NCBI GenBank assembly: GCA_021442645.1
Contig: JABUSR010000258.1
Location: 1 to 5,101 of the forward strand
Length of the DNA: 5,101 bases
From: Ruminiclostridium sp.
GTDB taxonomy: Bacteria; Bacillota; Clostridia; Oscillospirales; Oscillospiraceae
Direction of reading: 5' to 3'
Made by a program: the position numbers and the translations under genes. Position 1 is the stretch's first letter, and the number at the start of each line of letters is the position of its first letter. The notes below the pieces were generated by a model, which saw only the letters and a list, made by a program, of their open reading frames with translations, made no database searches and was not told the origin of the DNA. Below, in pieces: positions 1 to 5,101 of this stretch.

Positions 1-184
1 TGTGACGAGTTCGCAGGGAGACCGGGTTGTGAAAGCAAACCCGGCGGTGCAGGAGATTCGGGCTATGTTTCGGGACTATTGCTCCGTGGTGCAGATCCAG
101 GAGGAGCTGTGCGGGGATGGGACAGGACATGAGAACGACAGAAAGGTGGACGAGCTGCGGGCTCGTCTGAAAATTGCGAAATGA
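1..184 (+). CDS. Phage terminase small subunit, C-terminal part (5' end outside window)
   Basis: The reading frame is open to the left edge and ends at a TGA at 182-184, so only about 60 C-terminal residues are visible. The GTG at position 2 could be read as a start, but nothing upstream can be seen and a 60-residue protein is unlikely here; a truncated gene is the better reading. The visible part is charged and probably helical, with a VKANPAVQEIR segment reminiscent of the late part of P27-type small terminases (K-x-NP-A-V), followed by an acidic/basic tail. The family call rests mainly on position: it directly precedes terL and overlaps it by four bases (ATGA), as small terminase genes commonly do. 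Small subunits recognise the packaging site on phage DNA and hand it to the large subunit. The usual LGLTP-x-x-R type ending of P27 proteins is not seen, so the family assignment is tentative. Confidence 0.6.
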   Translation, partial: VTSSQGDRVVKANPAVQEIRAMFRDYCSVVQIQEELCGDGTGHENDRKVDELRARLKIAK

Positions 185-1722
185 CAGGACGGACGGAACC
201 ACGGATCTATACGCCGCCGCTTCGCCGGTTGGGTCGGTCTACCAGTCTTGGCTATGCCATGATCGACTATGCCGGGGCGGTGCTGGGGATCACCCTGTAT
301 CCGTGGCAGGAGTTCGCCCTGAAGCATGCCTTTGAGATCGTTGGCAGTCTGAGCGGGGACTGGCATTTCCGGTTCCGGACGATTTTGTTCGAGGTGGCCC
401 GGCAGAACGGTAAGACGACGCTTTCCAAAGTGATCGCCTCGTTTTTTCTTAACATCCTGTGCGTGGAATCCGTCTTCGGGACGTCTCTGTCTCTGGAAAA
501 GGCGGAGGAGACATGGGCCAAGGTGGTGGCCGCCCAGGAGGGTATCCGGGAGCTGAGCGTGGACATTGACCACGTTCACAAGGCCAACGGCGCCAAGCGG
601 CTTTCGCTGACCGGCGGGCGTGTCTACAAGGTGGGTGCACCTACCCGGCGGGCAGGCCGTGGTGACAGCAATGACCTGGTGCTGATCGACGAGCTTCGGG
701 AGCACCGGGACTGGGAGGCATGGTCGGCGGCCACGGCGTCCACCAGCGCAAAGCCAAACGGCATCGTGATCTGCTTTTCCAATGCCGGAGACCCGGACAG
801 CGTGGTGCTCCGGCAGGTGCGTTCTCAGGCCATCGCCAAGATCCGGGGCGGCAAGGCCTTTGACTTTGGCGGCAATGTGGACGACGACAGCCTGGGGCTG
901 TTTGAGTGGTCGGCCCCGGATGAGGCTGACCTGTTTAACCGGAGGGGATGGGCCATGGCCAACCCGTCCATGGGATATGGGTTTCTGACCGAGGCGGCCA
1001 TTCTGGGTAATATCCGCACCATGCCGGAGAATAAATTCCGGTCGGAGCATCTATGCCAGATGGTGGAAACGCTTCTGACGGAGCCGTTTCCCCGGGGATC
1101 CTGGGCTGCTGGGGTGGACGAGAGATCCAGAATTAGCGACGCTTCGGACATCTGGTACGGCATTGACCTGAGCCATGACCGGCGATGGCTTACCATTGCG
1201 GCCTGCGGACAGCGGGAGGATGGGCATTATCACATCGAGGTGATCGCCCGGCGGAATGGTATCGACTGGGCGGAGGAATGGTTCCGCACCCGGGCGCCCC
1301 GTGGCGTGATGCGGCTGGCGTTCCAGAGTCGGGGCGCTCCGGTCAGCGGTGTTGCGGAGCAGATCTGCACCATCGACGGTGTGGAACGCTGTGCGTTGGA
1401 GGGGCCGGAGCTGACAAACGGCTGGGCCCGATTCTGGGACAGTATTGCGGCATCGGAGCCTGTGCCGGAGGGCGGAGAACAGCGGGGCGGTGTGCGGTGC
1501 TACCATCTGCCGCAGCCGGTGCTGGATGCCCCCGGGAAGTCCTGTCAGTTAAAGAACATGGGCGGCGGGGTATCGCTGCCGGACAGGACGAAGAGCCCGG
1601 ACGACATTGCGCCGCTGTTTGCCTGTGCCATGGCCTATGCGGCGGCCACCAGACCGGTACAAAAGGAAAAACGAGTGTACGAAAGCAGCTACGCAGCCGG
1701 GTCTTCTCCCGTGTTTGTTTAG
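181..1722 (+). CDS. terL: Phage terminase large subunit (packaging ATPase and nuclease)
   Basis: This 513-residue protein has the full two-domain layout and usual length of Terminase_1-type large subunits. The N-terminal ATPase shows a Walker A motif ARQNGKTT at residues 73-80 (K78 and T79 for nucleotide binding), a Walker B strand LVLIDE at 166-171 with E171 as the likely catalytic glutamate, and a coupling motif FSNAG at 199-203. The C-terminal RNase H-like nuclease begins at about residue 322. Its first metal-binding aspartate is probably D329 (WYGIDLS), and the last acidic position is probably D474 or D475 (KSPDD, followed by a helix). A short Tyr/Ser tail follows residue 497. The protein docks on the portal, drives DNA into the prohead with ATP and cuts concatemers. 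The ATG at 181 overlaps the terS stop codon and has no recognisable Shine-Dalgarno, so translation is probably coupled to terS. An internal ATG at 259 also lacks a ribosome site and would shorten the N-terminus. No truncation or missing key motif is seen. Confidence 0.95.
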   Translation: MTGRTEPRIYTPPLRRLGRSTSLGYAMIDYAGAVLGITLYPWQEFALKHAFEIVGSLSGDWHFRFRTILFEVARQNGKTTLSKVIASFFLNILCVESVFGTSLSLEKAEETWAKVVAAQEGIRELSVDIDHVHKANGAKRLSLTGGRVYKVGAPTRRAGRGDSNDLVLIDELREHRDWEAWSAATASTSAKPNGIVICFSNAGDPDSVVLRQVRSQAIAKIRGGKAFDFGGNVDDDSLGLFEWSAPDEADLFNRRGWAMANPSMGYGFLTEAAILGNIRTMPENKFRSEHLCQMVETLLTEPFPRGSWAAGVDERSRISDASDIWYGIDLSHDRRWLTIAACGQREDGHYHIEVIARRNGIDWAEEWFRTRAPRGVMRLAFQSRGAPVSGVAEQICTIDGVERCALEGPELTNGWARFWDSIAASEPVPEGGEQRGGVRCYHLPQPVLDAPGKSCQLKNMGGGVSLPDRTKSPDDIAPLFACAMAYAAATRPVQKEKRVYESSYAAGSSPVFV

Positions 1723-1726
1723 GAGG
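1721..1726 (+). promoter_or_regulatory. Ribosome binding site of the portal gene (AGGAGG)
   Basis: A perfect AGGAGG lies 7 bases before the ATG at 1734. Its first two bases are also the last two bases of the terL TAG stop codon. It fixes the portal start at 1734, although the same frame is open for another 183 codons upstream inside terL. It is the strongest ribosome site in the window and contrasts with its absence before terL. Confidence 0.9.
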
Positions 1727-1733
1727 TACGGAA

Positions 1734-3749
1734 ATGGGTCTTTTTGATATTCTGCGGAAGCCGCCAATTTACTATGTCCGGGTGGGCCCGGATGCGCCAA
1801 CACAGGTGCTGAATTATACGGCGCTGGAACTGTACCAGACCCAGAGCAACCTGCAGGCCGTTGTCAACTATCGGGCGGAGTCCATCGGGCAGCTGCCTCT
1901 GAAAGTTTACAGGCGGATGCCGGACGGGGCCAGGCAGCGAGACCGCACCAGCGTGGCAGCCAGGCTCATCTGGCAGCCCAATGTGGTGCAGACGGCGTTC
2001 GAGTTCTGGAAAGCCGTGGCCGTGGAATACGATGTCTTCGGCGCTGTGTATGTCTGGGTGGTGGATTCGGCGGACAGCCGCAGCGGGAAGGAGATGTACA
2101 TCATCCCCTCCCGGTGGATCATCTCCACGGAGTGGGATACCGTCTACCACCTGAGCAAGATTCGGGTGTGTGCCAACAACGGCGGCATGGCGTTTGATCT
2201 CCCGGCCTCGGAGGTGATCCCGTTCCGGGCGTATAGCCCCGGCAACCCCTCCGGGTACCTGTCTCCGCTGACCGCCCTGCGGGGCGTGCTCCAGGAGCAG
2301 ATCGAGGCGGGCCGGTATCGGCAGGAGCTGTGGCACAGCTCCGGGCGGTTGAATGCGCAGATCATCCGGCCGAAGGACGTAAAACCATGGGACGATCAGA
2401 CCCGGCGGAACTGGATCACGGCATTCCGGGAGTCCTGGGGCTCCGGCGGTTCCAAGGCCGGCAGCATCCCGCTGTTGGAAGACGGGATGGAAATCAAGAC
2501 GTTTAACCCCAGCTTTAAGGAGCAGCAGTGGGCGGAGAGCGTCCAGCTCAGTCGGGAGGATGTGGCAGCGGCTTACCGGATCAACCCGGCGCTGATCTGG
2601 CACACCGGGACGCAGACATACGCCAGCGCCAAGGACAATGCCCGGGCGCTGTATGCGGAGTGTCTGGGCCCGACCATACAGATGCTGCAGCAGCGTGTAA
2701 ACGCTTTTCTGTTTCCTATGCTGGGAATGGATCCGGATGCCTATTACTGCGAGTTCGATTTTTCGGAAAAACTGCGGGGCAGCTTTGAGGAGCGGGCCAA
2801 CATCATCCAGCACGCTGTGGGCGGGCCGTGGATGACCATTGACGAGGCCAGAGCGCTGGACAACATGCCGCCCCTCCCGGATGGCATCGGCGCCCAGATC
2901 ATCCGGCCGCTGAACGTGAGTTACGGCACGGAACAGGCGGTGCCCGATTCGGGCACAGATGAGAATGCCGCACATGAAGCGGAACCGAAAGAACGTTCCG
3001 GAAATCCTGTACTTGACCGACTGGTCAAGAGCACCCGGACGGTCAGAATCAAGGCATCGGTGACGGAGCAGGAGTCGGAGAGTCTGAGTCAGGTCATAGC
3101 CAGGAATTTCGAACGGCAGAAACGGTCGGTTGTCCCGAAGATCACTTCCGGGGCGGAAAGCTGGTGGAACGGAGACCGGTGGGACAAAGAGCTTGCCGAG
3201 GACATGCTTCCGCTGATCACGGAGATCAGCAATAGAGCCGGGAGCAATGCAGCCGGTTCCATCGGTTCCCGGTACGTCCCGGAGAAGACAGCGGCGTATC
3301 TGGAAACGGTGTCAGCCGGACGGGCCCACGCCATCAACGAGAAAACCCGGCAGGATCTGGAGGTTGTGTTGGAGGCAATTGCGACAGAGGCCCAGAACCA
3401 GGAGCCCGATCTGGCGAAGCTGGAGCAGCCGGGGGATGTGTTTGATAAGCGCATCGGTGCCGGGGCCGTGATGCTGGGTGCCAGTCTGGCCACCTGGACC
3501 GCCGGGTGGTCAACGCTGGAAGCAGGACGGCAGGCCAAGGAGCAGGACGTGCGGAAGATCGTGGAAAAAGAGTGGGTCACCGGGGCCAATCCCCGGGCCA
3601 GCCATGCGGCCATGAACGGCCAGCGGGTGCCAATTGATTCCCGGTTTTCCAATGGTGCCGACTGGCCCGGAGACGACAGCATCGGGCCTGCGGAGAGCTG
3701 CGGATGCAACTGCCGGACGGACGTGATCATCACGGAGGTGGAGATATGA
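1734..3749 (+). CDS. HK97-family portal protein fused to a C-terminal MuF-like head morphogenesis domain
   Basis: This is a 671-residue protein, whereas HK97-type portals are usually about 380-450 residues. Residues 1-395 look like a complete portal. They have the typical MGLFDILRK opening, a helix with NYRAESIGQLPL at 45-56, the VAAAYRINPALI segment at 277-288 followed by a helix ending near residue 327, and the closing MTIDEAR...PPLPDG pattern at 367-384. The portal forms the ring at one capsid vertex through which DNA passes and to which terminase and connector proteins bind. A hydrophilic linker (about 398-425) leads into a second, mostly helical part. This part ends in a MuF-type signature at about 604-662: W614, H624, NGQ 628-630, F638, PGDD 645-648 and CGCNCRT 656-662. 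MuF/SPP1 gp7-like proteins are minor head proteins that bind the portal and act in head assembly or DNA entry. The gene is one uninterrupted frame with no sign of sequencing error. It overlaps the protease gene by ATGA. The portal part is certain; the MuF part is strongly suggested by its C-terminal motif. Confidence 0.9.
   Translation: MGLFDILRKPPIYYVRVGPDAPTQVLNYTALELYQTQSNLQAVVNYRAESIGQLPLKVYRRMPDGARQRDRTSVAARLIWQPNVVQTAFEFWKAVAVEYDVFGAVYVWVVDSADSRSGKEMYIIPSRWIISTEWDTVYHLSKIRVCANNGGMAFDLPASEVIPFRAYSPGNPSGYLSPLTALRGVLQEQIEAGRYRQELWHSSGRLNAQIIRPKDVKPWDDQTRRNWITAFRESWGSGGSKAGSIPLLEDGMEIKTFNPSFKEQQWAESVQLSREDVAAAYRINPALIWHTGTQTYASAKDNARALYAECLGPTIQMLQQRVNAFLFPMLGMDPDAYYCEFDFSEKLRGSFEERANIIQHAVGGPWMTIDEARALDNMPPLPDGIGAQIIRPLNVSYGTEQAVPDSGTDENAAHEAEPKERSGNPVLDRLVKSTRTVRIKASVTEQESESLSQVIARNFERQKRSVVPKITSGAESWWNGDRWDKELAEDMLPLITEISNRAGSNAAGSIGSRYVPEKTAAYLETVSAGRAHAINEKTRQDLEVVLEAIATEAQNQEPDLAKLEQPGDVFDKRIGAGAVMLGASLATWTAGWSTLEAGRQAKEQDVRKIVEKEWVTGANPRASHAAMNGQRVPIDSRFSNGADWPGDDSIGPAESCGCNCRTDVIITEVEI
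3543..3719 (+). other. MuF-like C-terminal domain core inside the portal fusion
   Basis: Portal-fusion residues 604-662 show the spaced pattern expected of the Phage_Mu_F family: a tryptophan in a basic helix (W614), H624 followed by NGQ-x-V, a phenylalanine (F638), a PGD turn (645-647) and a final cysteine cluster. The usual ending is close to N-C-R-C; here it is C-G-C-N-C-R-T, which keeps N659-C660-R661 but has the extra cysteines upstream (C656, C658) instead of downstream. No toxin or other effector domain follows. The protein stops nine residues later. Confidence 0.75.
3734..3738 (+). promoter_or_regulatory. Ribosome binding site for the protease start at 3746 (GGAGG)
   Basis: GGAGG sits inside the last codons of the portal gene, 7 bases before the ATG at 3746. 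With the ATGA overlap, this favours 3746 as the protease start. A second weaker site (AAAGGGG, 3773-3779) lies 8 bases before the alternative ATG at 3788. Confidence 0.7.
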
Positions 3750-4399
3750 TCCAGAATATTGACACAGAACAGAAAGGGGTAAATGCTATGCGATTCAAGG
3801 AAATAAATGTCGATTATTCCGACAGCGGCAACGGAACCATCGAGGGGTATGCGGCAACGTGGATCCGGGAGCCGGACAGCTATGACGATGTGGTCGCCAA
3901 GGGCGCATTTACCCGGACGCTGAGAGACCGGTACAACGGTGGCAAGGGCATTCCGTTCCTGTGGGCCCATCAGATGGACGATGTTGACGCCTACATCGGC
4001 ACGGCGACAGCGGAAGAGGACGAAAAGGGGCTGCATTTCGTGGCCACCTTTGACGACACAAAAGATGCCCAGAGGATTCGACAACTGTACAAGGATGGAC
4101 GGCTTCGGAAGTTTTCGTTTGCCTACAACATCCTGGATGCTGGATGGGTCACGTTGGAAAACGGCGCAAAGGCGTACGAACTGCGAGACCTGGAGCTGTA
4201 TGAGATTTCGGCAGTCTGTGTCCCGGCCAATGAGGATGCCGGGGTGCTGGATGTAAAAAACGGATGGCATGAGCGTGGCAACGGCGTGGAAAAGGACGAA
4301 CCGGAGGACAAGGCGGCGGCTGAGGATCTGACGGGGAGCAATTCCGGGCTGAGAGCCAGGGCTCTGGCATATATTAACATTTTGGAAAGGATGGATTAA
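3746..4399 (+). CDS. HK97-family prohead maturation protease (peptidase family S78-like)
   Basis: From the ATG at 3746 the protein has 217 residues, a normal length for the family. After an N-terminal extension, the domain begins near MRFKEINVDYS (residues 15-25). It contains EGYAATW at 33-39, the likely catalytic histidine in LWAHQ (H75), the likely catalytic serine in RKFSFAY (S124), and the family-typical LYEISAVCVPAN segment at 151-162. A charged, probably flexible tail (about 172-200) and a short helix close the protein. Prohead proteases of this type are packed inside the immature shell, cut the N-terminal scaffolding domain off the major capsid protein and then degrade themselves. The gene lies directly between portal and capsid genes, as in HK97. 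The start is ambiguous: 3746 has GGAGG and an ATGA overlap, while ATG at 3788 has AAAGGGG and would give 203 residues starting exactly at the conserved domain. I chose 3746 on the stronger ribosome site and coupling. Confidence 0.92.
   Translation: MIQNIDTEQKGVNAMRFKEINVDYSDSGNGTIEGYAATWIREPDSYDDVVAKGAFTRTLRDRYNGGKGIPFLWAHQMDDVDAYIGTATAEEDEKGLHFVATFDDTKDAQRIRQLYKDGRLRKFSFAYNILDAGWVTLENGAKAYELRDLELYEISAVCVPANEDAGVLDVKNGWHERGNGVEKDEPEDKAAAEDLTGSNSGLRARALAYINILERMD
4384..4391 (+). promoter_or_regulatory. Probable ribosome binding site of the capsid gene
   Basis: The purine-rich GGAAAGGA ends 10 bases before the ATG at 4402 and overlaps the last codons of the protease gene. It is a less perfect match than the portal site even though the capsid protein should be made in far greater amount, so the spacing and exact core are uncertain. 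Confidence 0.5.
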
Positions 4400-4401
4400 C
4401 T

Positions 4402-4710
4402 ATGAATATTGAAAACATGATCCGGGAAAAGCAGTCCGAGCTGCTGAACCTGAAGAGCGCCATCACGAGTGGTGACGCTGAAGCCATCGCCAAGAGCGAC
4501 GCCCTTGTGAAGGAGCTGGAAGATCTGGAAGACCGCAAGGCCAAGGCCGAGGCCGCTATGGCTAAGATGGCCGGTATGGGCGCCCCTGCCCAGGAGCAGC
4601 AGGAGCATGCCAGCGCCAAGAGCCTGGGCGAGCATTTCGCCGGTGCCCTCCGGAAGAGCGGCATGATCAAGGCCGGTTCCCGGTTTTCTGTGTCCGCCCC
4701 TGAGTACAAG
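4402..4710 (+). other. Predicted delta (scaffolding) domain of the capsid protein
   Basis: Residues 1-103 match the place and character of the HK97 delta domain: a long charged helix (about 2-55), a Met/Gly/Ala/Gln linker and a second short segment. In HK97, cleavage occurs after Lys103. Here, too, a lysine (K103, before ANTDTQ) sits at the junction with the capsid fold. The exact cut site is inferred and could lie anywhere in about 90-112. Confidence 0.55.
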
Positions 4711-5101
4711 GCCAACACAGACACCCAGATCACCCCCGCCAGCGTGCAGAATGCGCTGACCACCATCGACTACAACGTGGTGGAGCAGCCCCGCAGCGCT
4801 CTGGTCATCCGTGACCTGTTCGGCGCCGAGGTGATCAGCGGCAGCGCTCTGGAGTACTATGTGGAGGGCGCTATGGAGGGCCAGCCCGGTGTTACCCCCG
4901 AGGGCACTGCCAAGCCCCAGATCCATTTTGCAGACCCCACCAAGCACACTGTTACCCTGGACAAGATCGCCGAATTTATCAAGGAATCCGACGAGTACAT
5001 CCAGGATGCCCCCTTCCTGGCCAGCGCCATCAATGGCCGCCTGCTGTATCAGCTGTTCCTTGCCGAGCAGAACCACCTGGTGACCAAGCTGACCGGCACC
5101 A
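4402..5101 (+). CDS. HK97-family major capsid protein, N-terminal 233 residues (3' end outside window)
   Basis: The frame starts with ATG two bases after the protease stop codon and is open to the right edge. HK97-type capsid proteins are usually 380-420 residues, so somewhat more than half is present. Residues 1 to about 55 form a charged helix rich in Lys, Glu and Ala, the expected coiled-coil delta domain that serves as built-in scaffold. A small-residue linker follows (56-75). The capsid fold starts at about 105. SALVIRDLF (132-140) and SALEYYVEG (148-156) precede the E-loop (about 152-185), which holds K171 in EGTAKP. The spine helix DKIAEFIKES (187-196), with its QDAPFL continuation (201-206), comes next. 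By recalled comparison with HK97 gp5 these segments are collinear. The protein forms the icosahedral shell after cleavage by the upstream protease. Codon use is more biased than in the upstream genes, as expected for very high expression. The family call is secure; the C-terminal half cannot be judged. Confidence 0.95.
   Translation, partial: MNIENMIREKQSELLNLKSAITSGDAEAIAKSDALVKELEDLEDRKAKAEAAMAKMAGMGAPAQEQQEHASAKSLGEHFAGALRKSGMIKAGSRFSVSAPEYKANTDTQITPASVQNALTTIDYNVVEQPRSALVIRDLFGAEVISGSALEYYVEGAMEGQPGVTPEGTAKPQIHFADPTKHTVTLDKIAEFIKESDEYIQDAPFLASAINGRLLYQLFLAEQNHLVTKLTGT

Noticed and set aside
76..1050. 324-codon open frame on the minus strand opposite terL
   Set aside because: It is a shadow of the ATPase domain of terL with low-information composition; no ribosome site or motif supports it.
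1185..1733. In-frame upstream extension of the portal gene by 183 codons inside terL
   Set aside because: The portal start at 1734 has a perfect AGGAGG and the typical MGLFDILRK opening. The upstream translation is Gly/Arg/Cys-rich and lies out of frame within conserved terL sequence.
1719..2975. 418-codon open frame on the minus strand opposite the portal gene
   Set aside because: It lies wholly antisense to a clear portal gene, its translation is rich in Pro, Arg, His and Gly with no recognisable motif, and such frames are common opposite GC-rich coding sequence.
3699..3749. Possible polymorphic-toxin tail after the MuF domain
   Set aside because: MuF proteins sometimes carry C-terminal toxin domains, but here the chain stops nine residues after the MuF motif and the next gene is the protease, with no immunity-like gene.
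3089..4270. 393-codon open frame on the minus strand crossing the portal-protease boundary
   Set aside because: It spans two well-supported + strand genes in different frames and its product has no domain pattern. It is an accidental absence of stops.
4396..5076. 226-codon open frame on the minus strand opposite the capsid gene
   Set aside because: Leu/Gly/Val-rich translation caused by the strong codon bias of the capsid gene; not a real gene.
1..5101. CRISPR array, tRNA, insertion sequence, attachment site, terminator or promoter
   Set aside because: Reading through both strands by eye showed no spaced direct repeats, cloverleaf, terminal inverted repeats, hairpin followed by a T run, or convincing -35/-10 pair. 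The DNA is almost entirely coding.

Overview
The window is a slice of the head-assembly and DNA-packaging module of a tailed double-stranded DNA phage or prophage with an HK97-type capsid. All genes lie on the + strand and are tightly packed, with no intergenic gap longer than 11 bases. The order is: end of the small terminase subunit, large terminase subunit, portal protein fused to a MuF-type head morphogenesis domain, HK97-family prohead protease, and the first 233 codons of an HK97-family major capsid protein cut by the window edge.

The host is not identified by any gene here. GC is clearly above 50% by eye, the Shine-Dalgarno sequences are AGGAGG/GGAGG type, and the protein style resembles phages of high-GC gut Clostridia. 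A Firmicutes (Clostridia) phage or prophage is therefore a reasonable inference but not proven. The window contains no integrase, repressor, attachment site or host gene that would separate prophage from free phage.

Layout: 1-184 terS tail; 181-1722 terL (ATGA overlap with terS); 1734-3749 portal-MuF fusion behind a perfect AGGAGG that overlaps the terL stop codon; 3746-4399 protease (ATGA overlap with the portal gene, second plausible start at 3788); 4402-5101 major capsid protein, 3' end missing. I see no promoter, terminator, tRNA, repeat array or mobile element, and no gene-free stretch. The module is probably one part of a longer late transcript.

How the parts work together: the capsid protein carries its own scaffold as an N-terminal delta domain and assembles with the portal complex and protease into a prohead. 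The protease then removes the delta domain, and the terminase docks on the portal and pumps DNA in. The most distinctive trait is that the MuF-like domain, often a separate gene downstream of the portal gene, is covalently joined to the portal protein. I found no wholly undescribed system; the findings are variations on a well-known module.
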